Source of the DNA: Pseudomonas sp. MF4836
GTDB taxonomy: Bacteria; Pseudomonadota; Gammaproteobacteria; Pseudomonadales; Pseudomonadaceae
Direction: 5' to 3'
DNA: 64,000 nt
Assembly (NCBI RefSeq): GCF_002018875.1
Contig: NZ_MVOL01000003.1
Span: 310,001-374,000 of the forward strand
Under the pieces are notes generated by a model. It searched no databases. It worked only from the letters and a program-made list of their open reading frames with translations, and had not been told where the DNA came from. Positions within the stretch are counted from its first letter, which is position 1. Every line of letters starts with the position of its first letter. Position numbers and translations under genes: made by a program. This document shows, in pieces, positions 31,465 through 42,692 of this stretch.

Positions 31465-31551
31465 CTGATAAGTTCCCATCAGGCGCATCTGTAGGCCGCC
31501 GGGGATTTGCGCGCTAAGCTGGTTTTTCCTACTTATCCGGCGGACTGCAGC

Positions 31552-32487
31552 ATGTCAGAGTTGATTCTCCATCATTACCCGACTTCTCCTTTTGCGGAAA
31601 AAGTGCGCCTGCTGCTGGGCTTCAAGGGCCTGTCCTGGCGCTCGGTGAAGATTTCCCCGGTGATGCCAAAACCTGATCTGACGGCGCTGACCGGTGGTTA
31701 TCGCAAGACGCCGGTGTTGCAGGTGGGGGCCGATATCTATTGCGACACCGCCCTGATCGCCCGTCGCCTGGAGCAGGAAAAGGCCGCGCCGACGTTGTAC
31801 CCCGAAGGCCAGGAACTGGTGGTTGCCGCGTTCGCCGCGTGGGCCGATTCGGTGGTGTTCCAGCATGCGGTGAGCCTGGTGTTCCAGCCGGAATCGGTCG
31901 CCGTGCGTTTTGGCAAGTTGTCGCCGGAAGCGATCAAGGCCTTTCTCGCAGACCGCGCCGGGCTGTTCAGTGGCGGCAGTGCCACCCGCGTCTCTGCTGA
32001 GCAGGCCAAGCATCAGTGGCCGACCCTCATGGCTCGCCTCGAGCAGCAACTGCAGCGCGAGCAGGGCGACTTTCTGTTCGGCGAGCCCTCGATTGCCGAC
32101 TTCGCCCTGGCGCATCCGCTGTGGTTCCTCAAGGCGACGCCGGTCACTGCACCGCTGGTCGATGTCTACCCTGCGGTAAGCGCCTGGCACGCGCGGGTAA
32201 TGGGCTTCGGCCATGGCGCCGCCAGTGACATGAGCGCCGAGGAAGCGCTGGAGGTAGCCCGCACGGCCACGCCGGCGGCGCTGCCGGCCGAGCCGTTCAT
32301 CGACCCCAATGGCTTCAAGCCCGGGCAGCAGGTGCTGATTGCGGCGACCGACTACGGCGTCGACCCGGTGCTGGGGGAGTTGGTGTTCGCGGGTAGCGAG
32401 GAACTGATCCTGCGTCGCGAAGACCCCCGTGGCGGTGTGGTGCATGTGCACTTTCCGCGCCTGGGCTTTCGCATCGAAGCCCAGTAA
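31552..32487 (+). CDS. Glutathione S-transferase family protein with C-terminal extension
   Basis: The N-terminal thioredoxin-like GST domain is clear (ELILHHYPTSPFAEKVRLLLGFKGL, GYRKTPVLQVG, DTALIARRLEQ). The helical GST domain contains GEPSIADFALAHPLWFL. About 85 extra residues (VLIAATDYGVDPVLGELVFAG and beyond) form a small beta-rich domain not usual for GSTs, giving 311 residues. The ATG at 31552 fits the family start. The substrate is unknown. No partner gene is obvious. Confidence 0.85.
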   Translation: MSELILHHYPTSPFAEKVRLLLGFKGLSWRSVKISPVMPKPDLTALTGGYRKTPVLQVGADIYCDTALIARRLEQEKAAPTLYPEGQELVVAAFAAWADSVVFQHAVSLVFQPESVAVRFGKLSPEAIKAFLADRAGLFSGGSATRVSAEQAKHQWPTLMARLEQQLQREQGDFLFGEPSIADFALAHPLWFLKATPVTAPLVDVYPAVSAWHARVMGFGHGAASDMSAEEALEVARTATPAALPAEPFIDPNGFKPGQQVLIAATDYGVDPVLGELVFAGSEELILRREDPRGGVVHVHFPRLGFRIEAQ

Positions 32488-32509
32488 GCGAGGGTAAATG
32501 GCGGCGCTG

Positions 32510-32860
32510 TTACTTCAGCGCCGCCATGATGGCCTCGGGGTCATAGGTGCGGATCAAGCTACCGTTGACATCCAGGATCGGAATGCCGCGCCCGCCCAGG
32601 GCCTCATAGGCACTGCGCGCCTGGGCGTCTTTTTCGATATCGAACTCGCGGTAGGCAATGCCCTTCTGATCGAGGAAGCGCCGGGTGGCCTTGCAGTAGC
32701 CGCACCAGTCAGTGGCATAGAGCACGACCCGGGCGTTGGCCCGGACCTGCTCCGATGCCATCCCCGACGGGTTGAACAGGCGTTCGATCTTGCCCCAGTT
32801 CTGATACAGGACTACCACCAGCAGGATCAGCAGTACCTTTTTCAGTACGCCGCCCACCAT
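32510..32860 (-). CDS. Membrane-anchored glutaredoxin-like protein
   Basis: This 116-residue protein has one N-terminal membrane helix (KKVLLILLVVVLYQNW). A glutaredoxin domain follows with the redox motif CGYC (Cys53, Cys56), the cis-Pro region GGRGIPILDVNG and a C-terminal helix. It probably reduces disulfides close to the inner membrane. The topology (domain inside or outside) cannot be told from sequence. Its ATG overlaps the yejK stop by 1 base (TGATG), so the two are co-translated. Confidence 0.85.
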   Translation of the reverse strand: MVGGVLKKVLLILLVVVLYQNWGKIERLFNPSGMASEQVRANARVVLYATDWCGYCKATRRFLDQKGIAYREFDIEKDAQARSAYEALGGRGIPILDVNGSLIRTYDPEAIMAALK

Positions 32861-33864
32861 CAGTTACGCCGTTTGAGCTGATCGGTCAGTTGGGTCGGCA
32901 GGCCTTTGATGATCAGGGTCCCGGCCTCTTCGTCGTATTCGATCTTCGAGCCCAGCAGGTGGGCTTCAAAACTGATGGACAGGCCCTCGGCGCGCCCGGT
33001 GAAGCGGCGGAACTGATTGAGGGTGCGTTTATCGGCAGGGATTTCCGGCGACAGGCCGTAGTCTTTGTTGCGGATATGGTCGTAGAAAGCCTTGGGGCGG
33101 TCTTCGTCGATCAGCTCCGAGAGCTCTTCCAGGCCCATGGGTTCGCCGAGCTTGGCCTGGCTGCTGGCGTAGTCGACCAGGGTCTTGGTCTTTTCCCGGG
33201 CATCTTCTTCGGGCAGGTCTTCGCTTTCGACGAAATCACTGAAGGCCTTGAGCAGGGTCCGGGTTTCGCCGGGGCCGTCGACGCCTTCCTGGCAGCCGAT
33301 AAAGTCACGGAAGTATTCCGAGACCTTTTTGCCGTTCTTGCCCTTGATGAACGAGATGTACTGCTTGGACTGCTTGTTGTTCTGCCATTCGGAAATGTTG
33401 ATCCGCGCGGCCAGGTGTAGTTGGCCCAGGTCCAGGTGGCGCGAGGGGGTCACGTCCAGCTGGTCGGTGACCGCCACGCCTTCGCTGTGGTGCAGCAGGG
33501 CGATCGCCAGGTAGTCGGTCATGCCTTGCTGATAATGAGCGAACAACACATGGCCGCCGACCGACAGGTTGGACTCTTCCATTAGTTTCTGCAGATGCTC
33601 GACCGCAACCCGGCTGAATGCGGTGAAGTCCTTGCCGCCATCGAGGTATTCCTTCAGCCAGCCGCTGAAGGGGTGCGCCCCGGATTCGGCATGGAACAGA
33701 CCCCAGGCCTTGCCCTGTTTGGCGTTATAGCTTTCGTTGAGGTCGGCAAGCATGTTTTCGATCGCCGCGGACTCGGCCAGTTCGGAGTCGCGGGCGTGAA
33801 GAACTGCAGGGGTGCCGTCGGGTTTTTTGTCGATCAGGTGGACGATGCAATGACGGATCGGCAT
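32860..33864 (-). CDS. yejK: YejK/NdpA, nucleoid-associated protein
   Basis: This 334-residue protein matches the 37-kDa nucleoid-associated YejK family: the [15 protein letters not shown] opening, HFESG-like [53 protein letters not shown] (in parts) and [13 protein letters not shown]. It binds the nucleoid; its precise role is not established. The ATG at 33864 fits the family start; the open frame above it (to 33987) has no homology-like sequence. The gene for another nucleoid protein, HU, starts about 400 bases away on the other strand. Confidence 0.9.
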   Translation of the reverse strand: MPIRHCIVHLIDKKPDGTPAVLHARDSELAESAAIENMLADLNESYNAKQGKAWGLFHAESGAHPFSGWLKEYLDGGKDFTAFSRVAVEHLQKLMEESNLSVGGHVLFAHYQQGMTDYLAIALLHHSEGVAVTDQLDVTPSRHLDLGQLHLAARINISEWQNNKQSKQYISFIKGKNGKKVSEYFRDFIGCQEGVDGPGETRTLLKAFSDFVESEDLPEEDAREKTKTLVDYASSQAKLGEPMGLEELSELIDEDRPKAFYDHIRNKDYGLSPEIPADKRTLNQFRRFTGRAEGLSISFEAHLLGSKIEYDEEAGTLIIKGLPTQLTDQLKRRN

Positions 33865-34259
33865 GGGCTTCTCGGCTGGTTGGCTGGGGGAGGGCGGGCT
33901 CCCCGAAAAAGTGCCCAGTGTACCGCACCTGCTGGTTTTGGCGGTGTTTGCCGGGACAGGAATGGCCCGACCCCGGGGCTTATGCAATTTTTTACGGATT
34001 TAGAGCAATAAAGCTGACCAAATGGCTAGGTAGAGGCGGATATTTCCCCGTCTCTGTGCTAGTTTTGCCCCGTCTTACGCGATGTATCAGCGTTAAGCGT
34101 GCATTCAGCATTTGTCAGGTCGAACCAAACCCTGATTTCGGTATCTATAACCCCGATCTGTCGTGGTTGTAACCGGGGTGCCAGATCCAAAAGATCTGGC
34201 TCGATGGCTGACACTGCACTCTGCAATCCAAATGAATTTGATAGGGAAGGAACACCACA
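33865..34259 (+). promoter_or_regulatory. Spacer between yejK and the HU gene: divergent promoters and HU leader (395 bp, no gene)
   Basis: No coding frame is credible. Just before the HU gene are two potential hairpins: 34150-34178 (ACCCCG/CGGGGT, long loop) and the perfect 34180-34200 stem. GGGAAGGA is a strong ribosome-binding site 10 bases before the HU ATG. The stretch 34000-34100 is relatively AT-rich and may carry the HU promoter. Confidence 0.55.
34180..34200 (+). other. Hairpin in the HU mRNA leader
   Basis: GCCAGATC and GATCTGGC form a perfect 8-bp stem with a CAAAA loop, 60 bases before the HU ATG. No T-run follows, so it is unlikely to be a terminator. Confidence 0.5.
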
Positions 34260-34541
34260 ATGGCTATTACTAAAGACCAACTGATCGCTGATATCGCTGA
34301 AGCTATCGACGCGCCGAAAACCACCGCGCGTAACGCACTGGACCAACTGGCCCAAATCGTTGCTGATCAATTGGAAAATGGCGGCGAAATCACTCTGCCA
34401 GGTATCGGCAAGCTGAAAGTGACCGAGCGTCCTGCCCGTACTGGCCGTAACCCATCGACTGGCGCTGCCATCGAAATCGCTGCCAAGAAAGTTATCAAGC
34501 TGGTCGTGGCTAAAGGCCTGACCGACGCTGTTAACAAGTAA
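34260..34541 (+). CDS. hupA: HU-family DNA-binding protein
   Basis: This 93-residue histone-like protein has the HU fold: helices MAITKDQLIADIAEAI and ARNALDQLAQIVADQL, then the GIGKLKVTERPARTGRNPST arm with the intercalating Pro, and an unusually Val/Lys-rich end (VIKLVVAKGLTDAVNK). HU bends and compacts DNA. Pseudomonas has several HU paralogues; the neighbourhood (yejK, rlmF, valS) matches the P. putida gene called hupA, so the symbol is by context. The codons are of the highly expressed type. A strong terminator follows. Confidence 0.93.
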   Translation: MAITKDQLIADIAEAIDAPKTTARNALDQLAQIVADQLENGGEITLPGIGKLKVTERPARTGRNPSTGAAIEIAAKKVIKLVVAKGLTDAVNK

Positions 34542-34551
34542 GACGCAGCAA

Positions 34552-34590
34552 AAAAAACCGTGCTCCGGAGCGATCCGGGCACGGTTTTTT
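34552..34590. terminator. Bidirectional terminator between HU gene and rlmF
   Basis: AAAAAACCGTGC (34552-34563) and GCACGGTTTTTT (34579-34590) form a perfect 12-bp stem with T-runs in both directions. It sits between convergent stop codons. Confidence 0.95.
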
Positions 34591-34604
34591 GTTGCCTGCA
34601 GCTT

Positions 34605-35627
34605 TTAGTCCTTGCGCACCCAGCGCTGGCGCCAGATCTGTTGTTCGCTCGGCGTCTGGAAGGTCCAGGCGACAAATCGACTCTGCTTCTGCCCCTGGGA
34701 CATCTCCACCACCTGGCTCTCCAGCACCCCGGCCTTCTTCAGCGCAGTCTGAATCGCCGGCAGGTTGGACGCTTTCGACACCAGGGTGCTGAACCACAGC
34801 ACTTTGTGCTGGAAGTGTGCGCTCTCTGCGATCAACTGGGTCACAAACCGCGCTTCGCCACCTTCGCACCACAGTTCAGCCGATTGGCCGCCGAAGTTCA
34901 GCACTGGCAATTTGCGTTTCGGGTCGGCGCGGCCCAGGGCCCGCCATTTACGTTCGCTGCCTTTGGTCGCTTCATCCATGGAGGCATGGAAGGGCGGGTT
35001 GCACATGGTCAGGTCAAAGCGCTCGCCCGGCTCCAGGAGGCCCAGCAGAATGTGCTTGGGATTGCTTTGCTGGCGCAGTTGAATGGCCTTGCTCAGCCCG
35101 TTGGACTGCACGATCGCCTTGGCGGCCGCCACGGCTGTCGGGTCGATTTCCGAGCCGAGGAAGTGCCAGCGGTAGTCGCTGTAGCCGATCAGCGGGTAGA
35201 CGCAGTTGGCGCCCATGCCGATGTCCAGCACCTTGACCGGCGCGCCACGGGGGATCACGCCTTCGTTGACGCTGGCCAGCAAGTCGGCGAGGAAGTGCAC
35301 GTAGTCGGCACGCCCTGGCACCGGCGGGCACAGGTAATCGGCCGGGATATCCCAGTGCTTGATGCCGTAGAAGGCCTTGAGCAGCGCGCGGTTGAACACC
35401 CGTACCGCGTCGGGGCTGGCGAAGTCGATGCTTTCCTTGCCGTACGGGTTGATGATCACGAACTGCGCCAGCTCCGGCGTGGTCTTGATCAGGGCCGGGA
35501 AGTCATAGCGGCCCTGGTGGCGGTTACGCGGGTGCAGGGTGGCCTCTTTCCGGGGCGCGACGGCCTTGGCCGGGGTGGCAGGTTTTGGCTTTTTGCGCGG
35601 TGCTTTGGGTGTGCTGGGGGCGGTCAT
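34605..35627 (-). CDS. rlmF: RlmF, 23S rRNA (adenine-1618-N6)-methyltransferase
   Basis: This 340-residue protein begins with a Lys/Pro-rich basic tail, then [17 protein letters not shown]. The SAM-binding motif is [16 protein letters not shown] and the catalytic NPPFH (N6-adenine type) follows in [15 protein letters not shown]. These are RlmF marks. It methylates A1618 of 23S rRNA. The ATG at 35627 begins the basic tail; an upstream ATG at 35699 is less likely because no homology extends there. It lies downstream of valS on the same strand of the opposite terminator. Confidence 0.93.
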   Translation of the reverse strand: MTAPSTPKAPRKKPKPATPAKAVAPRKEATLHPRNRHQGRYDFPALIKTTPELAQFVIINPYGKESIDFASPDAVRVFNRALLKAFYGIKHWDIPADYLCPPVPGRADYVHFLADLLASVNEGVIPRGAPVKVLDIGMGANCVYPLIGYSDYRWHFLGSEIDPTAVAAAKAIVQSNGLSKAIQLRQQSNPKHILLGLLEPGERFDLTMCNPPFHASMDEATKGSERKWRALGRADPKRKLPVLNFGGQSAELWCEGGEARFVTQLIAESAHFQHKVLWFSTLVSKASNLPAIQTALKKAGVLESQVVEMSQGQKQSRFVAWTFQTPSEQQIWRQRWVRKD

Positions 35628-35713
35628 GGGCTGCGTCGATTCTGGGCTTGTTTCAAAAGTGGCGGCTATTGTCCCATATTCCTGGGCAAGCCCGGTCAAA
35701 AGTGGCCGCCCAT

Positions 35714-35742
35714 AAAAAAAGAGACCCGAAGGTCTCTTTTTT
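35714..35742 (-). terminator. Rho-independent terminator of valS
   Basis: AAAAAGAGACC and GGTCTCTTTTTT flank a CGAA loop, giving a stem of 11 bp with T-runs on both strands. It lies 16 bases past the valS stop codon. Confidence 0.93.
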
Positions 35743-35757
35743 CACTCGGGCCCCACC

Positions 35758-38604
35758 TTACAGGCTGGAAATCCGTGCGTGCTGCTCAGCCAGCTTGCCC
35801 AGAGCCTGTTCGGCTTCGGCCAGTTTGGCGCGTTCCTTGTCGATGACTTCGGCCGGGGCCTTGTCGACGAACGAGGCATTGGACAGCTTGCCGCCGACCC
35901 GCTGCACTTCGCCTTGCAGGCGCTGGATTTCCTTGTCCAGGCGTGCCAGTTCGGCGCCCTTGTCGATCAGGCCCGCCATGGGCACCAGCACTTCCATCTC
36001 GCCGACCAGGGCGGTGGCGGACAGCGGTGCTTCTGCGCCTGCGGCCAATACGGTGATCGACTCCAGCTTCGCCAGCTTCTTGAGCAGTGCATCGTTCTCG
36101 GTGAGACGACGCTGATCTTCGGCGCTGGCATTTTTCACGAACACTGCCAGCGGCTTGCCTGGACCGATGTTCATTTCGGCGCGGATGTTGCGGGTGCCGA
36201 GCATCAGGTTCTTGAGCCACTCGATATCGCTTTCGGCGGCCTCGTCGATGCGTGCTTCATTGGCCACCGGCCAAGGCTGCAGCATGATGGTCTTGCCCGT
36301 GCTGCCGGCCAGCGGCGCGAGGCGCTGCCAGATTTCTTCGGTGATGAACGGCATGAACGGGTGAGCCAGGCGCAAGGCCACTTCCAGCACTCGGACCAGG
36401 GTGCGACGGGTGCCGCGCTGGCGTTCGACCGGCGCGTTCTCGTCCCACAGCACAGGCTTGGACAGTTCCAGGTACCAGTCGCAGTACTGGTTCCAGATGA
36501 ACTCGTACAGCGCCTGGGCAGCCAGGTCGAAACGGAACTGGTCGAGCTGGCGAGTGACTTCGGTTTCGGTGCGTTGCAACTGCGAGATGATCCAGCGATC
36601 CGCCAGGGAGAGCTCGTAGGCCTCGCCGTTCTGGCCGCAGTCTTCACCTTTGTCCAGCACGTAGCGCGCGGCGTTCCAGATCTTGTTGCAGAAGTTGCGA
36701 TAACCCTCGACGCGGCCCATGTCGAACTTGATGTCGCGACCGGTGGACGCCAGGGAGCAGAACGTGAAGCGCAGGGCGTCGGTGCCATAGCTGGCGATAC
36801 CGTCGGCGAATTCGGCGCGGGTCTGCTTCTCGATGGACTTCTGCAGTTTTGGCTGCATCAGGCCGGTGGTGCGTTTCTGCACCAGGGCTTCGAGCTCGAT
36901 GCCGTCGATGATGTCCAGCGGGTCCAGGACGTTGCCCTTGGACTTGGACATCTTCTGGCCCTGGCCATCGCGGACCAGGCCGTGGACGTACACGGTCTTG
37001 AATGGAACCTGCGGTGTGCCGTCCTCGTTTTTCACCAGGTGCATGGTGAGCATGATCATCCGGGCAACCCAGAAGAAAATGATGTCGAAACCGGTCACCA
37101 GCACGTCAGTCGGGTGGAAGGTCTTGAGGAAGTCGGTCTGCTCCGGCCAGCCCAGGGTGGAGAAGGTCCACAGGCCCGAACTGAACCAGGTGTCGAGCAC
37201 GTCGTTGTCCTGCTGCAGGGCAACGTCCGGGCCGAGGTTGTGCTTGGCCCGTACTTCGGCTTCATCGCGGCCTACGTAGACCTTGCCCGACTCGTCGTAC
37301 CAGGCCGGAATCCGGTGGCCCCACCACAGCTGGCGGCTGATGCACCAATCCTGGATGTCGCGCATCCAGGAGAAGTACATGTTTTCGTATTGTTTCGGCA
37401 CGAAGGCGATGCGGCCGTCTTCCACCGCCGCGATGGCAGGTTCTGCCAGGGGCTTGGTGGAGACATACCACTGGTCGGTCAGCCACGGCTCGATGATGGT
37501 CCCGGAGCGGTCGCCCTTGGGCACCTTCAGGGCGTGATCATCGACGCTGACCAGCAGGCCGGCGGCGTCGAATGCGGCAACGATCTGCTTGCGCGCTACG
37601 AAGCGGTCGAGGCCGGCGTACTCGGCCGGGATCTTGCCGTCGATGCTTTCGTTGAGCGTGCCATCCAGGTTGAACACCTGGCAGGCCGACAACACGGCAG
37701 CGTTCTTGTCGAAGATGTTGAGCAGCGGCAGGTTGTGGCGCTTGCCGACTTCGTAGTCGTTGAAGTCGTGGGCCGGGGTGATCTTCACGCAGCCGGTGCC
37801 GAATTCAGGGTCGCAGTAGTCGTCAGCGATGATCGGGATGCGACGGCCTACCAGCGGCAGTTCGACGAACTTGCCGATCAGGGCCTTGTAGCGCTCGTCT
37901 TCCGGGTTCACGGCCACGGCGGAGTCGCCGAGCATGGTTTCCGGACGGGTGGTGGCGACGATCAGGTAGTCCTGGCCTTCAGCGGTCTTGGCGCCGTCGG
38001 CCAGCGGGTACTTGAGGTTCCACAGGAAGCCTTTCTCGTCGTGGTTTTCCACTTCGAGGTCGGAAATCGCCGTGTGCAGCTTGGTGTCCCAGTTGACCAG
38101 GCGCTTGCCGCGGTAGATCAGGCCGTCTTCGTGCAGGCGTACGAAAGCTTCTTTGACTGCTTCCGAGAGGCCGTCGTCCATGGTGAAGCGCTCGCGGCTC
38201 CAGTCCACGGAGGAACCCAGGCGGCGGATCTGGCGGCTGATGTTGCCACCGGACTGATCCTTCCACTCCCAGACTTTTTCCAGGAATTTCTCCCGGCCCA
38301 GGTCATGACGATTCTGGCCCTGGGCTTCGATCTGACGCTCTACCAGCATTTGCGTGGCGATACCGGCGTGGTCGGTACCCGGTTGCCACAGGGTGTTGCG
38401 ACCCTGCATGCGGCGGAAGCGGATCAAGGCGTCCATGATCGCGTTGTTGAAGCCATGGCCCATGTGCAGGCTGCCAGTGACGTTCGGCGGCGGAATCATG
38501 ATGGTGTAGGAGTCGCCCGCGCCTTGCGGGGCGAAGTAGTTCTCGGACTCCCAAGTCTGGTACCAGGAAGTTTCAATGGCGTGCGGCTGGTAGGTCTTAT
38601 CCAT
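35758..38604 (-). CDS. valS: Valyl-tRNA synthetase
   Basis: This 948-residue class I synthetase has the HIGH-type motif in [13 protein letters not shown] (HMGH at 47-50), an editing domain ([15 protein letters not shown]), KMSKSKGN near 550-560 and the C-terminal coiled coil typical of ValRS ([25 protein letters not shown], given in parts). It charges tRNA-Val in the cytosol. Length equals the Pseudomonas norm. It is in the order holC, unknown protein, valS on the minus strand. Confidence 0.98.
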   Translation of the reverse strand: MDKTYQPHAIETSWYQTWESENYFAPQGAGDSYTIMIPPPNVTGSLHMGHGFNNAIMDALIRFRRMQGRNTLWQPGTDHAGIATQMLVERQIEAQGQNRHDLGREKFLEKVWEWKDQSGGNISRQIRRLGSSVDWSRERFTMDDGLSEAVKEAFVRLHEDGLIYRGKRLVNWDTKLHTAISDLEVENHDEKGFLWNLKYPLADGAKTAEGQDYLIVATTRPETMLGDSAVAVNPEDERYKALIGKFVELPLVGRRIPIIADDYCDPEFGTGCVKITPAHDFNDYEVGKRHNLPLLNIFDKNAAVLSACQVFNLDGTLNESIDGKIPAEYAGLDRFVARKQIVAAFDAAGLLVSVDDHALKVPKGDRSGTIIEPWLTDQWYVSTKPLAEPAIAAVEDGRIAFVPKQYENMYFSWMRDIQDWCISRQLWWGHRIPAWYDESGKVYVGRDEAEVRAKHNLGPDVALQQDNDVLDTWFSSGLWTFSTLGWPEQTDFLKTFHPTDVLVTGFDIIFFWVARMIMLTMHLVKNEDGTPQVPFKTVYVHGLVRDGQGQKMSKSKGNVLDPLDIIDGIELEALVQKRTTGLMQPKLQKSIEKQTRAEFADGIASYGTDALRFTFCSLASTGRDIKFDMGRVEGYRNFCNKIWNAARYVLDKGEDCGQNGEAYELSLADRWIISQLQRTETEVTRQLDQFRFDLAAQALYEFIWNQYCDWYLELSKPVLWDENAPVERQRGTRRTLVRVLEVALRLAHPFMPFITEEIWQRLAPLAGSTGKTIMLQPWPVANEARIDEAAESDIEWLKNLMLGTRNIRAEMNIGPGKPLAVFVKNASAEDQRRLTENDALLKKLAKLESITVLAAGAEAPLSATALVGEMEVLVPMAGLIDKGAELARLDKEIQRLQGEVQRVGGKLSNASFVDKAPAEVIDKERAKLAEAEQALGKLAEQHARISSL

Positions 38605-38754
38605 GCGCGGCGGGACCCTATTGGCATTTATTCAGGAAAGCCGGCAAGTATAGCGGAGGCGCCCGCCAGCAAGCTACCGGCCAGCCGCATGCGCAGGCGT
38701 GACCGGGAAAGCAGTGGCGTTGCCTGTGGTCAGCGGCGCCTGCGAAATCGGCCC

Positions 38755-38864
38755 GTAGCCGCTGCCGCAGGCTGCGCTGGCCGGGACTGACGCTAGAGAA
38801 CTACCTGATGGAACAAGGGCGTTGCGGATGACCCGCGCAGCCTCGCAAGCTCGGCCGGCGCTAC
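38755..38864. repeat. REP doublet (REPIN) between valS and the unknown gene
   Basis: The left unit GTAGCCGCTGCCGCAGGC and an inverted, partly matching right unit ending CGGCGCTAC (38864) flank a 60-base spacer. The words GCGTTGCGGATG and GCGCAGCCTCGC recur in the element at 49924-50046. The right end covers the stop codon of the 38861-39277 gene. Confidence 0.7.
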
Positions 38865-39277
38865 AGGTTATTCAGCAGCCGTTCCATACGTGCTTCGAGG
38901 CGGCGTTTGATTTCGGTTTCGATATGGGGGGCGAAGTCGTCGATCACGTCTTGCATGATCAACTGCGCCGCGGCGCGCAGCTCGCGGTCCAGGTGCAGCA
39001 GGGCGTCCGGGCCGGAGTTGGCGGCAGGTGCTGCCACTGCCGGGGTGGGCGCTGGTGTAGGGGCTGGCGCCTCGACGGGTGCGGCGGGGGCGGGCTCAAC
39101 GGCGGCCTCGGGCTGCTTGCCGCCGACCATGTCGAACAGCAGGGGGATTTGCACGTCGCCGTTCACGGTCTCAGTGAGCAGCGGCGGTTGCAGGTTGTCA
39201 TCGCCGAGCAGTTGGCGGATCGACTCGAGGTCGTCCAGCAGGTGCGCGGACTTTTGCTGCGGTTTTGGAGTGTCCAT
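38861..39277 (-). CDS. Uncharacterised Pseudomonas protein encoded between holC and valS
   Basis: This 138-residue protein has three parts. Residues 1-55 contain a Leu/Asp-rich helix (SAHLLDDLESIRQLLGDD) and LQPPLLTE. Residues 56-85 are an Ala/Pro-rich linker (PAPAAPVEAPAPTPAPTP). Residues 90-138 are a strongly charged helical end (HIETEIKRRLEARMERLLNNL). No signal peptide or membrane helix is present. It starts 8 bases after the holC stop, so it is probably co-transcribed with holC and valS. I do not recognise a function; a role near the DNA polymerase III chi subunit is only suggested by position. Its stop codon lies in a REP element. Confidence 0.8.
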   Translation of the reverse strand: MDTPKPQQKSAHLLDDLESIRQLLGDDNLQPPLLTETVNGDVQIPLLFDMVGGKQPEAAVEPAPAAPVEAPAPTPAPTPAVAAPAANSGPDALLHLDRELRAAAQLIMQDVIDDFAPHIETEIKRRLEARMERLLNNL

Positions 39278-39284
39278 CGGGTGC

Positions 39285-39713
39285 TCAGAGTCGCTGTAAA
39301 CGGTGATCTTGCAGAGGATAGCCCTGTTCGCGATAGAAACGGAAACTCTCGCGGGCGGCCTGACGAATCGTCGGGTCTTCGACCACGACTTCGGCGATCC
39401 GGGCAAACGCCTTGGCAAAGCCCGGGACTTTCAGGTCCAGGTTCACCAGCAGATCCTGGTGGGCGCCGCAGTCATCGCCCAGGCCAAGGACAATCAAGCC
39501 CTCTGGCTCGTTTTCGGCGGGGCCGTGGGGCACGAAGGTCTCACCTTTGAAGCGCCACAGGCGGGCATCCAGGTCTTCGCGCTGGGCGGCATCGCTGCAA
39601 TGCAGGTAGATGCGGTGGCCCATGCGCCAGGCTTTTTCCGTGAGCTTGCAGGCAAAATCCAGGCGCGCTGAAGGATCCGCGCTGGGAAGGATATAAAAGT
39701 CGACTTTGGTCAT
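39285..39713 (-). CDS. holC: DNA polymerase III chi subunit
   Basis: This 142-residue protein has the HolC fold pattern: VDFYILPSADPSARLDFACKLTEKAW, GHRIYLHCSDAAQREDLDARLW and FVPHGPAENEPEGLIVLG (in parts). Chi links the clamp loader to single-strand binding protein. The gene order pepA-holC-valS is conserved in gammaproteobacteria. It starts 60 bases after the pepA stop. Confidence 0.95.
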   Translation of the reverse strand: MTKVDFYILPSADPSARLDFACKLTEKAWRMGHRIYLHCSDAAQREDLDARLWRFKGETFVPHGPAENEPEGLIVLGLGDDCGAHQDLLVNLDLKVPGFAKAFARIAEVVVEDPTIRQAARESFRFYREQGYPLQDHRLQRL

Positions 39714-39773
39714 TGCGATTCCTGAGCCTGGGCTGGCGCCGCCCGCAAGCGGCGCCGACCGAGGTCATGGGTT

Positions 39774-41573
<1,800 letters not shown>

Positions 41574-42692
41574 TTGATCGTCTTTCGTTATCTATCTCGC
41601 GAAGTCCTGCTGACCCTGAGCGCCGTGAGCGCGGTGCTGCTGGTCATCATCATGAGCGGGCGCTTCGTCAAATACCTGGCCCAAGCTGCCTCGGGAGCGC
41701 TGGATCCGGGTTCGCTGTTCCTGATCATGGGCTTTCGTCTGCCCGGGTTCCTGCAACTGATTCTGCCGCTGGGCCTGTTCCTCGGCATTCTCCTGGCCTA
41801 TGGCCGGTTGTACCTCGAAAGTGAAATGACCGTGCTCTCGGCCACGGGCATGAGCCAGCAGCGACTGCTGGGCATGACCATGATTCCGGCCACGCTGATC
41901 GCCGTGCTGGTCGGCTGGTTGAGCCTGGGCCTGGCGCCGCAGGGAGCGAACCAGTTCCAGCTGCTGCTCAACAAGCAGGACGCCATGACCGAGTTCGACA
42001 CCTTGGTGCCGGGTCGCTTCCAGGCGCTCAACGACGGTACTCGTGTGACCTATACCGAGCAGTTGTCCGAGGACCGGGCCAATCTGGGCGGCGTGTTCAT
42101 TTCGGAAAAACGCCTGAACAAGGACAAGAAGGACCAGGGGATTTCGGTGCTGGTCGCCGAAAAAGGCCACCAGGACATCCGTCCGGACGGCAACCGCTAC
42201 CTGATTCTGGAAAACGGCTATCGCTATGACGGCAACCCGGGCGAGGCCAATTACCGGGTGATCAAGTACGACACCTACGGCGTATTGCTGGCCAAGCCGG
42301 ACGTCAGTGACGAAGTCACCGACCGCGACGCCATGCCGACCCGCGACCTGTTCGGCAAGACCGACCTGCGGGCCGTGGCCGAGTTGCAATGGCGCCTGTC
42401 GCTGCCGTTGCTGGTGTTTATCGTGACCCTGATGGCCGTGCCGTTGGCGCGGGTCAACCCGCGGCAGGGGCGTTTCCTCAAGCTGATTCCGGCGATTCTT
42501 CTTTATATGGCTTACCTGACTATCCTGATTGCCGCCCGTGGTTCCCTGGAGAAGGGCAAGCTGTCGCCAGTGCTGGGCCTATGGGGGGTGCATGTGTTGT
42601 TCCTGCTGGTCGGCCTGGCCCTGCTGTATTGGGAGCCTTTGCGCTTGAAACTGGCGAGTCGCCGCAGCGTGCAGGAGATGGCCCGTGGTTAA
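41574..42692 (+). CDS. lptF: LptF, lipopolysaccharide ABC transporter permease
   Basis: This 372-residue protein has three N-terminal and three C-terminal membrane helices around a periplasmic beta-jellyroll. The opening IVFRYLSREVLLTLSAVSAVL is typical of LptF. It extracts LPS from the inner membrane together with LptG and LptB. A TTG at 41574 lies 8 bases after GGAG and gives the family start; a GTG at 41565 would overlap the ribosome-binding site. It overlaps lptG by 8 bases. Confidence 0.95.
   Translation: MIVFRYLSREVLLTLSAVSAVLLVIIMSGRFVKYLAQAASGALDPGSLFLIMGFRLPGFLQLILPLGLFLGILLAYGRLYLESEMTVLSATGMSQQRLLGMTMIPATLIAVLVGWLSLGLAPQGANQFQLLLNKQDAMTEFDTLVPGRFQALNDGTRVTYTEQLSEDRANLGGVFISEKRLNKDKKDQGISVLVAEKGHQDIRPDGNRYLILENGYRYDGNPGEANYRVIKYDTYGVLLAKPDVSDEVTDRDAMPTRDLFGKTDLRAVAELQWRLSLPLLVFIVTLMAVPLARVNPRQGRFLKLIPAILLYMAYLTILIAARGSLEKGKLSPVLGLWGVHVLFLLVGLALLYWEPLRLKLASRRSVQEMARG

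Noticed and set aside
27598..33864. Novel defence island around mqsRA
   Set aside because: Neighbours (GntR-MFS, NTF2-like, GIY-YIG, GST, glutaredoxin, yejK) are ordinary housekeeping or transport genes without shared operon structure or mobile-element marks.
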